A stretch of DNA of 64,000 nucleotides, taken from contig CM037781.1 in NCBI GenBank assembly GCA_021229015.1, positions 70,268,173 to 70,332,172 on the forward strand, read 5' to 3'. Below, piece by piece: positions 30,748 through 41,066 of the stretch. A program made the translations under genes and the position numbers. The notes under the pieces are model-generated. The model was not told the DNA's origin. It saw only the letters and a list, made by a program, of their open reading frames with translations, and searched no databases. This stretch comes from Solen grandis (taxonomy: Eukaryota > Mollusca > Bivalvia > Adapedonta > Solenidae). Numbering within the stretch: the stretch's first letter is position 1; each line of letters begins with the position of its first letter.

Positions 30748-30768
30748 CTAACGAACTTTGTTCGGCTG
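30748..30768 (-). repeat. Diverged palindromic repeat at the gene 5 C-terminus
   Basis: The plus strand reads CTAACGAACTTTGTTCGGCTG. The stem CGAAC/GTTCG is conserved with changed bases on both sides relative to the other copies, a compensatory pattern. Confidence 0.6.
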
Positions 30769-31062
30769 CGGAGCACTAACAGCTGTATATATCATTCCTA
30801 CAACTAAAATTAATAAAGCCCATAAATGTTCTCCAAACCATGCAACAACGTTTCCTGTTGTTTTTAATAACCATCCTACAATAGCTCCAATAATTCCTGG
30901 TAATGCTTCTGCAGCTTTTCCTGCAAGTTTTGTTAATAGTTTAGCAATATTTGATAATTGTTTTTTTATCCAATCTCTTACATCTCCTCCTTTCCCAGGA
31001 GGTTTAGGTGTTGTAGTTCCACCTCCAGGAATAAGAGTTTCAACAATAACACCAATAATCAT
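30748..31062 (-). CDS. Virus-like gene 5: small Gly/Ala-rich membrane protein
   Basis: 104 codons. Hydrophobic start (MIIGVIVETLIPGG), Pro/Gly/Lys linker (TTTPKPPGKGG), amphipathic helix (VRDWIKKQLSNIAKLLTKL), then two hydrophobic stretches (ALPGIIGAIVGWLLKT and LWALLILVVGMIYTAV). It is probably an integral or membrane-active protein. The last residues APQPNKVR are encoded by a diverged copy of the palindromic repeat. It is convergent with gene 4, 35 nt apart. Similar sequences are, from memory, widespread unknowns in invertebrate genomes; unverified. Confidence 0.65.
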   Translation of the reverse strand: MIIGVIVETLIPGGGTTTPKPPGKGGDVRDWIKKQLSNIAKLLTKLAGKAAEALPGIIGAIVGWLLKTTGNVVAWFGEHLWALLILVVGMIYTAVSAPQPNKVR

Positions 31063-31137
31063 TCCAAAAGCGGTTAAAATACTAACAATTGTAATTCCTT
31101 GTTCTCTGAATAACTTCTAATTTCTTAGTAATTATTT

Positions 31138-31361
31138 TCATTTAAATTTTTTTGCTAAGTCTTTATTTGTTTCATTTAATTTAGCTAATTCATTCGAAAT
31201 ATTTTTTTTAATATTAGTTATTTCTCTGAGGACACCATTCATTTCTCTCTTTGTCTTAGGTTCTTGTTCAATAAATGATGTTTCTACTACTTCTTTTACA
31301 CTAGTTTCAGCATTTTCAGCTGCATCAGCTAAATCATTCATTTCAATATTTTCTGGAAGTA
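31138..31361 (-). CDS. Virus-like gene 6: coiled-coil protein, N-terminus lost in the gap
   Basis: The frame is open from the gap edge (31361) to a stop at 31138. The first Met seen (31341) need not be the start because LPENIE-encoding sequence precedes it in frame. The product is acidic then basic, almost entirely helical (ETSVKEVVETSF, REITNIKKNISNELAKLNETN), with a heptad-like pattern. Function unknown. Confidence 0.5.
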
Positions 31362-31461
31362 NNNNNNNNNNNNNNNNNNNNNNNNNNNNNNNNNNNNNNN
31401 NNNNNNNNNNNNNNNNNNNNNNNNNNNNNNNNNNNNNNNNNNNNNNNNNNNNNNNNNNNNN
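31362..31461. other. Assembly gap, exactly 100 N
   Basis: Round-number N run, conventionally a gap of unknown size. It interrupts gene 6 and separates the virus-like block from ordinary host repeats. Confidence 0.98.
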
Positions 31462-31478
31462 TATTCATAAGTTTGTAC

Positions 31479-31490
31479 ATGAATATTCAT
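31479..31490. repeat. Palindromic motif ATGAATATTCAT, copy 1 of 6
   Basis: Further copies at 39763-39774, 40511-40522, 52868-52879, 54035-54046 and 58759-58770. Outside the palindrome most copies share GTAC or TTC on one side and GAGGT(T)AA on the other, so the motif is part of a longer conserved word (TACATGAATATTCATGAGGT). Confidence 0.85.
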
Positions 31491-31527
31491 GAGGTTAACG
31501 GTTAAGACAGAGACAGGGTGTGTGTGT

Positions 31528-31770
31528 GTGCTGTGGCCGAGCGGTTACAGTCGTGGACTACAAATCTCTCAGCTTCTCACCGCTGTGGGTTCGAATCCCG
31601 GTAGGGACTTCGGATTTTTCATATGAGGAAGCCTTCCAGCTGCAGGCTTGCGGTAGGTCGGTGGTTCTACCCGGGTACCTCTGTGTACTCGGGGTCTTCC
31701 TCCACCTGTAATTAGCTGGACGTCGCTATATGATTGAAATATTATCGCAGCGACAGTAAACCTCCTATAT
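31528..31770 (+). mobile_element. Full-length tRNA-derived SINE
   Basis: The head reads GTGGCCGAGCGGTTACAG (A box) and GGTTCGAATCC (B box), resembling a Ser/Leu-type tRNA. Then comes GACTTCGGATTTTTCATATG, a body with CTACCCGGGTACCTCTG and CACCTGTAATTAGCTGGACG, ending at GACAGTAAACC. It may belong to a known bivalve SINE family with a conserved central domain, but no name is assigned. Confidence 0.85.
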
Positions 31771-31775
31771 ATATA

Positions 31776-31870
31776 TGCTGAGCACCAAGCAGGAAGCTAC
31801 CACTACCATTTTAACGACTTTGGAATGTTATGGCCATGGATCAAATCCATGACCATCTGCTCCAGAGGTG
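31776..31870 (-). repeat. Fragment of a second tRNA-derived SINE family
   Basis: Shares TGCTGAGCACCAAGC, CTACCACTACCATTTTAACG and ACTTTGGAATGTTATGGCC with copies at 34430, 45520, 46000, 47945 and 56040. The tRNA-like head is on the minus strand (B-box-like GGGTTTGATC in better copies). Confidence 0.6.
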
Positions 31871-32041
31871 AAATACTCACTTTTTCATTTTCATGTTTTT
31901 GCTCTCTTTTTTTTCATTTTATGGTGATTGATTTTCTCCCATTTCTTCATTCAAAAGTAAATATATATAATTTTAACATCAGATCCTCTATGTGTTTTGA
32001 GAATACTAAGATGAAAAAAAAAATCTCTAAATGATAAGAAT

Positions 32042-32297
32042 AAATTGTTGTTGTTGTATTGGGTTTACCGTCACTGCGATAGCATTTTAGTCATAAAGCG
32101 ACGTCCAGCTAATTACAGGTTGAGGAAGACCCCAAGTACACAGAAGTACCCGGGTAGAACCACCGACCTACCGCAAGCAAGCTGGAAGGCTTCCTCACAT
32201 GAAAAATCCAAAGTCCCTACCGGGATTCACACCCACAGCGGTGAGAAGCTGAGAGATTTGTAGTCCACAACTGTAACCGCTCGGCCACGGCGGCCCC
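32042..32297 (-). mobile_element. Full-length tRNA-derived SINE (minus)
   Basis: Starts TTGTTGTTGTATTGGG, contains the same body, and ends with CCACAACTGTAACCGCTCGGCCACGG, the reverse complement of the tRNA-like head. Inverted relative to the copy at 31528. Confidence 0.85.
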
Positions 32298-32299
32298 GC

Positions 32300-34420
32300 A
32301 GATAAGAATAAAGGCATTAGTGATATGATCAATTTTGATATTTCACTCCTTTTAAAAATGGCCCTTGTATATTTTGACTAACAATTTTTATTCCCCAATA
32401 GCATTTAGTACCCACATTTGTGCAACCATGAAAACACCTCTGTATCATTCCAGGGTTTGTTATTGAATATGATATTCTTACGGCAGAATGTTTCTGAAAC
32501 CGAACCATTTGTCTGTCCCCTCTAGCGATAGACATCAGCGATGAATATCCTGGTCCCTCACAAATACTTATTTTCACTTAAATTGAATTCCCAGACAAGC
32601 ATTAGATGATCTAATAATACAATCTATATCAGCTTTGTGTGACAGAAATTCTTACTTCTTATTGAATACAAGCCACAAACAAACTCAACATGACAGATCT
32701 GAGAAAAAAACATCCAAAGTTCTCATCTTGATGACATTGCTGGAATTTTCAACTAGCTGTTTGCATGATAAAACAACATTTGTCCCTCCCCCCCTTCAAC
32801 ATACACACAAATATAGTCACCAAGGCTTAGTCATAAAAGAGGAAAGGACAGCATTGTATGTTACCTTACTGAATTTGTCATTCATTTTCTAAATGTTTAG
32901 AATAAGATATTCAAGTTAACGCTTTTTTTTTTTTTTTTTTTTTAAAGATTTTTGATTGAATAATATACCATAAGATACATGACTTGAATAATTACTGCCC
33001 AAAGATCCACATTTTTTCTTTTTGTTTGCCATATCATGCTTCTTGAGAATATTCATTCTATAGATCTACACAATCATGATTCAATATAAAATATGATCCT
33101 AACAAAAACCGTCAATTACAAAATTATTTTTTAAATTTCAGGACTCTCAAAAAAAAACAAAAAACGTTAAATATATCAGGGCAAACAAAAAATTAACTTA
33201 GAAATGAATATACCAATGTTATCTAATCCAATGGGTCAGCCCTCATTTTACCAACATAAAATGCGCTTCAAACCTAATAAATAGTAGAAAGCATTCAGAA
33301 TAAAAAAAACATATATACTGAAGGAGCAGTTTTAATCAGATAACCCATCAATGGAAGTTTTGTGACGGCCCACAGACCATAAACAAAAACACTGAACTTT
33401 GGAGTCAGCCCTCAATATTTCAACAACACCCTTAATTGTGTCTGCTGCTAAAAATGGTAGCCAAGGGAACAAAAGGCACTCTCCATAAAGAAGGCAAGCA
33501 CTGTAGGGGGTCTTTTGAAGAAGCTCTCCTTCATTGGAAGATTTAAACGGTTGACTAGACAGATTTTGGAGATCGCTAATTATACCCCTCTCTAATCTCC
33601 ATGCCTTAATATGAAATAAACACTGCTTTGGGGACAATCATTCGAACCCTAAAAATAGAATTCTGACAGCTTGACAAATCCTTTTACAAGTCAATAATTT
33701 AGCCAATATGACATTTTTTTTTACATTCGATATGGTTTTATATGATTAACCTATCCATTTATATTTGGCTTATTTTTACTGACGGCCATTAAATATATTT
33801 TTATATTTCTTTGTTTTTAGGACAGTCTGAATTTAAATTTATTTAGGAGAAATAAAAACTAAACATTCTTGAAAAAGCTTTTAAACATTGAAATTATCCA
33901 TCCCTAGACCACAAAGAATTCCAACAGTCTTAAATTGATAGAACTGATAGAATTTGTGAATATTTGGGGGAAAAAAATTCTAATATAGCAACTTCTTGAG
34001 CAGACCATGAGGTCATGACTTATTAGATGATTATGTCATTAAATTTTATTATACACTAAAAGTAAGAGAAATTTGACAAATTCTGTTAAACTGAAACCTG
34101 GGCCCCAACTTCAGACAAAATTTGTTTAAATTGTTCCTATATGTTTGTATGTAGAACCCGGCCCAAGTCATTCAAATCCATCCGGGTAAGTAAAATTCAA
34201 CATGTACCCAACTTTCTCTCCCATTCCCCCCTCAATGTCATATTTATGGGGGTTTAAATATTGTTGCATTTTCACTCCTAGAAATTCAAACAGGAATTTG
34301 AAATAAATTTTACTTACCAAACTCAATGTTATTCCGTAGTTTTGTTCTCTGTTCTTAATAATGGGGACTTTGTAGTGATTCCTGGAATCAGAAAAATACA
34401 AAGTATTATTGAGAGTACTA
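32300..34420. other. Intergenic, no recognised genes
   Basis: Poly-T run near 32923-32943; short chance ORFs only. Confidence 0.45.
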
Positions 34421-34424
34421 GCAC

Positions 34425-34620
34425 AATATAAAACCTGTCCTGCTTGTTAGTTTTGCATGATAAAACACCCAGTTACATTATCCTGACACAGCGCCATCCA
34501 GTCCTAGAACTATCCAAGCATTAGGAAGCTATACCAGTAAAAAAAATTTTATAACTTTGATATGTCGCAGCCAGGATTGAGACCTATAACCTCCTGCTCC
34601 TGAGGTGGATGCTTTTTTCA
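34425..34620 (-). repeat. SINE fragment, second tRNA family
   Basis: Contains CACCCAGTTACATTATCCTGACAC, CCAGTCCTAGAACTATCC and CTTTGATATGTCGCAGCC followed by an eroded tRNA-like head (CTCCTGCTCCTGAGGTGGATGC). Confidence 0.55.
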
Positions 34621-34624
34621 GCTT

Positions 34625-36715
34625 TTCTTTTTTTCTTCAGGAAAAATCATTCATCCAAATATTCTGCATCAGAATCTAAATACAAGATAATATTGCGCAA
34701 AATAAAATTAATTAATTAAACAGTAATTTGTTAATTAGATAAAGAATCAGTCACTATGCACATAATTGAAGTTTTTAACTATGAAAACTGAAGCCCTGTC
34801 TTTCCCACTTGTGATTTAAACTAGCTGCTCACAAAACAGTTTCACAAGCAAAACCTTGTGTTCTTTTGTGTAAACCAGGTCAACCAGTGTAGCTACTGTC
34901 TAGCCTGTAAGTCAATTTGAATGCAACTTAACACTGGGAGGATCAAACTCCACATCGATCACTGCTACACTGAGATACCATGTGACCATGGTGTCTACCA
35001 AAGGTCGCACTACTGATTTAGCTGAAACTCGGCAATTTTTCAACTCACTGTGGCAGAGATCTATGCAAGATCTCCTGCGATGGAGACTGCAGAAGGGTCC
35101 ATACCAAGCCCTCATTATAAATTTAACAATTCTTGATGCATTAACAAAAGAAATCCATTACATTTCTCATCACACACACACACATACATAGAATATTCCA
35201 GTTTACCCCTGTTAACCCAAAATTGGCCATGCACCCCTAAAATTGTAAGGTCACTCTATGTATGCAATTTTTTTTGAGTACAAAGTTAAGAACAAACAGC
35301 AATTGCATCCCCAGGTTTCAAAACTCCATCTAATCTGTAATATCACTCAGGAAAGTAAAAATAACAAATCCATCAGAAATCCCTAATTATCCTTGTTTCA
35401 GCATTACAAAATCACCCTATAATCCACACACACACACACACAAATCCCTGAAGACACCCATCACAAAACCCATCATCTAAATGACATATAGCTCTGTAAA
35501 ACTTGCCCTTCCCACCTCCCCTTCCCCAAACTGCATGCATTTTAAAAACATGGAAAAGTTGTTCACTCAAATTTCCCCACTTTTCTACGCCAGACATGAT
35601 AATTGCTGTTGCTAGCAGAACACTAAATGACTGATTATCTTGGTAATAATCTTCCTAAAGCAGATTAAATGAAGTCAGGAACAAGGTTTTACAGTAATCT
35701 CCCTTGAGTACTCTTCACTCAAAAGAGGGAGCACTCTTCAGTCGTGGAGATTTGTTTATCCTCTGTGTGTCATGATGCAGAAGTTTAATTCCATACATGC
35801 TCAATTTCTGAATAGACTTGTCCTTTCTTCATTTTAGACTGCACCATTTGTTGATTTTGGGGGTGCTTGCTGAAAATTTTATGACTGAATAGTGAAAACA
35901 GTGTATACCATAATCAGACTGCACAGATCCAGGCTGATCCTGGTCTGCACTCACATCGTAATTTAGACAGGACAAGTGCCCACAGCACTGTTAGGGTTAA
36001 ACTGATCTTTATCTATTGCAGTGATAGGTCATACTGATAATAGAGAGGTTTGTTTATAGTTGTGTAATGTGAATACTGCAGACATTTTCATTCTTAAATC
36101 CACCTAGTCTAAATGAATGAAAGCGGAGACATGTATTTTCTGTTCATGTTGATTAGGAAATGATCCTGGTGTGGTTCCTGGTTTGGACCAGTACTTCACA
36201 TTCTGGAATATCATGAAATATGGAACAAGTGATTTGTTGAGCTCCTTAACTGTTTACTTCAATAATATTCATGTACAAATACATGTAAGAAGCAGTCTGA
36301 TCTGGGACTGCTCTGTTCGCCAAGGCCTCAAAACTTGTCTATATGACAGAGTAAATTAATCCTACAGCTGTTATACTTCTGAATTATAATTTTATAAAAT
36401 TCACAAACAAATAAACAAAGATTTTTGAATAAGATTTTTTTTCCCCTGATGACAAGATAGAAGCATCAAATTACTACCATAAATTATTTTCTAAGGAGTG
36501 AAAATGTCAAGTTCTAAAGCTTGGGCGAAAAATCTTGGAAGTAAATAGCAAGTCTATGGAAAACTGCATGAATCTGATTTTTTAAAGAGGGGAGGATGCT
36601 TTTGATTGACATAAAGAAGAAAAAAAGTCCATTTTTTTTGTATAATTTGACTTAAAATAGAGCTATGCCTAAAGATGATTACATACTCCCACCTTTGTGA
36701 GAGTAGAACGGGACG
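34625..36715. other. Intergenic sequence with one dispersed repeat
   Basis: 35815-36000 carries a repeat (CAGGCTGATCCTGGTCTGCAC and flanks) shared with 37945-38135. CA microsatellites lie near 35172-35187 and 35427-35443. No gene supported. Confidence 0.45.
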
Positions 36716-36721
36716 GGACAA

Positions 36722-37465
36722 ACATAATTGCTATATAGCCCCATTGTTAAGTGGGGCCCAGTATATATATTGTATAATCAACATAATTGCTATATAGCCC
36801 CATTGTTAAGTGGGGCCCAGTATATATATTGTATAATCAACATAATTGCTATATAGCCCCATTGTTAAGTGGGGCCCAGTATATATATTGTATAATCAAC
36901 ATAATTGCTATATAGCCCCATTGTTAAGTGGGGCCCAGTATATATATTGTATAATCAACATAATTGCTATATAGCCCCATTGTTAAGTGGGGCCCAGCAT
37001 ATATATTGTATAACCAACATAATTGCTATATAGCCCCATTGTTAAGTGGGGCCCAGTATATATATTGTATAATCAACATAATTGCTATATAGCCCCATTG
37101 TTAAGTGGGGCCCAGTATATATATTGTATAACCAACATAATTGCTATATAGCCCCATTGTTAAGTGGGGCCCAGTATATATATTGTATAACCAACATAAT
37201 TGCTATATAGCCCCATTGTTAAGTGGGGCCCAGTATATATATTGTATAATCAACATAATTGCTATATAGCCCCATTGTTAAGTGGGGCCCAGTATATATA
37301 TTGTATAATCAACATAATTGCTATATAGCCCCATTGTTAAGTGGGGCCCAGTATATATATTGTATAATCAACATATTTAAGTGGGGCCAGTTTATATTGT
37401 ATAATCAACATAATTGCTATATAGCCCCATTGTTAAGTGGGGCCCAGTATATATATTGTATAATA
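36722..37465 (+). repeat. 59-bp tandem satellite, 11 full units, one deleted unit and one terminal unit
   Basis: Unit starts at 36722, 36781, 36840, 36899, 36958, 37017, 37076, 37135, 37194, 37253 and 37312; deleted unit at 37371; last unit at 37408. Each unit contains TATATAGCCCCA ... TGGGGCCCAGTATATA, an imperfect hairpin. Units are almost identical (only C/T and T/C changes), indicating recent amplification or homogenisation. Confidence 0.95.
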
Positions 37466-38174
37466 ATTCATATTCATTGAGATTAAATTTCAAATTTGAT
37501 TACGTATTTAAGAGAATTTCGTGGGTACATTTATTCAAGGATCTCTATTCTAGAAAACGTGAGGTCTACATAATTATAAGAGACAAGTTTTCGTGGGGAT
37601 TTATATTTGTGGATAAAACCCTCAATGAAATTGACGGAAATTAGCGTTCCACGAAAATTAATGATTTCACAGTAAGTGGGCTTGAAATAAGGAATTCAAC
37701 CTCTATGCAGTGCCTTACAAAACTTAGATTCCTGAGTGACTCCCTGATATTACAACATGTAATTATATTTAATTGAGATGCAGAAGACTAATCATTTAAA
37801 CTGCTGATTTATACTTCCAGAAATCCAATCAAACAAGAAGCCAAATCCAAAACCTGATGCAAAGCTATGATTAAAATGCATTAAACTTTTATTATATGAG
37901 ATTCCTAAGTGATGATTAATACTAATTATATGCTAAATTTCTTAATTGGACTTATCCTTCCTTCATTTAAGACTGTACCATTAGTTGTTTATAGGGGTGC
38001 TTGAGAAAATTATTGACTGAATAGGGAACAGGGCAGACTATGATCAGACTGCATGGATGTGCAGGCTGATCTTGGTCTGCACTGGTCGCAAAAGCAGTCA
38101 CAAGTGTCCACAGCATTGTAGAATTAAATAAGTGAATGAAACTTCAATTATGTGATCAAGATTCCTGGAGATGC
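37466..38174. other. Intergenic sequence with dispersed repeat copy
   Basis: 37945-38135 matches 35815-36000 (GACTGTACCATTAGTTGTTTA, GATCAGACTGCATGG, CAGGCTGATCTTGGTCTGCAC). Otherwise featureless. Confidence 0.5.
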
Positions 38175-38376
38175 TTAAGGTAACCTATCCATCATTAAAT
38201 TGTGATCATGGTCCATTAAGTGATCATGGAAATTTCATAGTAAATGCAAGCCTTTATAATCTTTGAGCAAAAGAGCCTATCATTCAAAAGTAAATGGATG
38301 CTTGCTTCTGCACTGAAATCTTTTAAAGTATTTGAAGAACAATGATTATAATTTAATGCTGGATGGATTACCTTAA
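38175..38376. mobile_element. TTAA-bounded MITE, copy 1
   Basis: Ends TTAAGGTAACC...TCCATCATT and AATGCTGGATGGATTACCTTAA, inverted terminal repeats within TTAA, like piggyBac-type insertion sites. The internal sequence (GATCATGG..., AAAAGAGCCTATCATTCAAAAG) is shared with 46388-46584. Confidence 0.65.
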
Positions 38377-39418
38377 ATTTGAAATTCTCACACACGGCAA
38401 ATAAACAAAGCTTTAAAACTTAATTCTATATAGATACCTAGTATTACAGATGCTGAATCTGCTGCAATGAAAGATAACATAGATATTTATCTTTCGTTCA
38501 TGAAATTCTCTTTGTAGATTAACCAATTACCTCATATATGTAAACATATTTTGTTGCCATAAATTGGCAAACAGAGAAGACGCTAATGAGAACAGGGGTA
38601 AAGATAAGGTTCGTATTTGCGTAATTACGCAAATAAAATAGATAAAAACCCAATTCTTTTAAAATTCTAGCGTATCAAAAAGCAATTAAAAATTATATCA
38701 CTCAAATATCCAAAATATTAAAGCGTACTGGTACGCAACATTTTGAAACCGAGTGATGTTTACAAATACTCGTATATGTTTGACTGGTTACTTGTGAATC
38801 TGCAAAATAGTCTTCAAATGATTTCTGGTAATTTCCTGCTTTGGGTTCCATTCAAGTAAAACATAAATCCAGTCTGTCTTATTCATGTGATGCTTTTCTA
38901 TTCGTTTGCTTCAAATATGGTTACACAAGGCAGGAAGAAACAGGTAAACGTTTAAAAAAACACTGAGTAGATACCTAGCACTGCAAACCAAACATCAGGC
39001 ATTTGTGTCGCAATAATTGACAATCTGGAAGTTGAGATATAGAGTCGATAGCATCCAATTCCATGTTAACCAGTAAATAATTTGTTTTAATTCAATAGTT
39101 AAAAGTGCTAAATCTTTGGATCTGGAAGATCAAATATGATTGAATGTTTTTTTTTTATTTAATTGTTGAGGAGCTAATGATAAATCCTGCATATGATAAT
39201 TGTTAAATTGACATTGTTGCATACAAGGACAGCAGGTGCATATACCAGTAAGAACATGTACTGTTATTTCAATTCCAAAATTAAGTTGATGAAAAAAAAA
39301 GCAATTGACTGAATTTTGATGGAGTAACCATATTTTCATTACTCAATTAAAGTTGTGAAAACCCAATTCCTTGAAAAATTGATGAGTAAATACCCAATTG
39401 ACCTCAAACCTTATCTGT
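38377..39418. other. Intergenic, no recognised genes
   Basis: AT-rich with short chance ORFs. Confidence 0.45.
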
Positions 39419-39419
39419 A

Positions 39420-39695
39420 GCCCTGTGAGAAAGCTCATTCCTGGAGCAAGTACTGAGAAGACCCAGATCAGAAAGCTCCTTCCTGGAGCAAGCACTGAGG
39501 AGACCAAGATCAAAGCTCCTTTCTATAGCAAGCACTTGGTAGACCAAGATCAAAGCTCCTTCCTAGAGCAAGCACTTGGTAGACCAAGATCAGAGCTCCT
39601 TCCTAGAGCAAGCACTTGGTAGACCAAGATCAGAAAGCTCCTACCTGGAGCAAGCATTGAGAAGACCCAGATCAGACAGCTGCTATCTGATCATC
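39420..39695 (+). repeat. Minisatellite, about 40-43 bp, six units
   Basis: Units anchored at GAGCAAG: 39443, 39486, 39526, 39566, 39606 and 39648. Consensus fragments are AGCTCCTTCCTAGAGCAAGC and ACTTGGTAGACCAAGATCA. The translated frame is a by-product. Confidence 0.85.
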
Positions 39696-39699
39696 CTCT

Positions 39700-41060
39700 C
39701 TGTACCCTCTGTTTGCTTAGCCCAATCTACACAGTTAATAAATTAAGGTCATGAATTTGTATATGAATATTCATGAGGTTCTAAAATAAATGTTCAGAAA
39801 TTATTGCATTCATAAATGAATATTAAGAAATTTCAACTTGGCCCAATTCAGGATTTAAACATCCATTAATTCTGTAAATGATTCTTTGATCAAATGCAAT
39901 TTCTTTGTACCTTGTCTCATCCTAGATATAAAAGTTAAATCAAATGAAAATAAATGTCTTGGAATCCAACTTGGGAAAGTTCCAACATTTTAATTTCTCA
40001 CAGACTCATGTTCAACTACACTAAAATGACATTATAATTTTTCAAAGACATATTTTCAATGACCCTAAATTTCCATTTTATTCTCATAAGACAAATTCAA
40101 CAAAACTCAAATAAAAATACTTTTTCTCATAGACATATGATCAACAACCCCTAAATTTCATTTTATTTTTCTCAGACAATTTTCAACCACCCTAAAATTT
40201 CATTTTATTTTCTCAGAGACATATTTTCAACGACCCTCAAATTTCATATTTTATTTCTCAAATATTTTTTCAACAACCCTCAAATATCATTTTTTTATTT
40301 TCTCAAAAGACATATTTTCAACGACCCTTAATTGACATTTTAATCTAAATCTGTATTCAACAAACTACTACAATTATAATCCTGATAAATATCGTCATTA
40401 ATTCCGGCAGGAACTGATAGCAATTACGAAACATGCCAAACGAATTTCCCATGATTACCATCTCCTGTTCACAATCGACTAAATCATAGCCCAAGTTAAG
40501 TTCTTACCTCATGAATATTCATGTGAAGACAAAGCAAGAGAGAAAGGGAAGCAGAGAGGGAAAGACACTAAGTAAGAGAGAGAAAGGGAGAGAAAGATAG
40601 GGGGAGAGTGCAAGAAAGACACAGCAAGTGAGAGAGAGGAGGGAAGAGAAGGAAAGAAATGGGAAAACTGCAGGACGGAGAGGCAAAAGAGAGTTAAATT
40701 TTTATTCCAGAGAGTATGGTATGTAATAAAGGGCTGTCTGACATGATTCCCAAACCAGGACCAGTCTTAACATACACTGGAGCCTGGTGAAACCCCCATG
40801 TATGACACACTGCATTTACACACGCTGCATTCCTATTAGGCCAGCCTTGTTTACAACACTAACACTACTCTGTTGAAATTTCAACAAAATATACATCAGT
40901 TCTGCACGCCCCAGATTTTGCATGAAAAATATGAACGTCACTGGTAAGCATGTTTCAATTTTTTTTTTCTATCTCTTTTTCAAAATGAATGATAATTTTC
41001 TGTCTGGATTCTTGAAGACCTGATCTATCAGACCGGAGGGGGGGGGTTTAATCGAGACTT
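39700..41060. other. Intergenic, two palindromic motif copies, GA-rich tract
   Basis: ATGAATATTCAT at 39763 and 40511. 39960-40370 contains repeated CAACNACCCTNAAATTTCATTTTA words. GAGA tract near 40535-40700. Confidence 0.5.
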
Positions 41061-41066
41061 CAGATA

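Noticed and set aside
31528..31610. tRNA gene (Ser/Leu-like) with A and B boxes
   Set aside because: It continues without break into the SINE body shared by four other loci, so it is the head of a SINE, not a functional tRNA gene.
34912..35191. Overlapping frames on both strands, possible exon
   Set aside because: No domain pattern, no convincing splice sites and no matching neighbours.
36722..37465. CRISPR array
   Set aside because: The repeats are directly tandem with no unique spacers, and the context is a eukaryotic genome.
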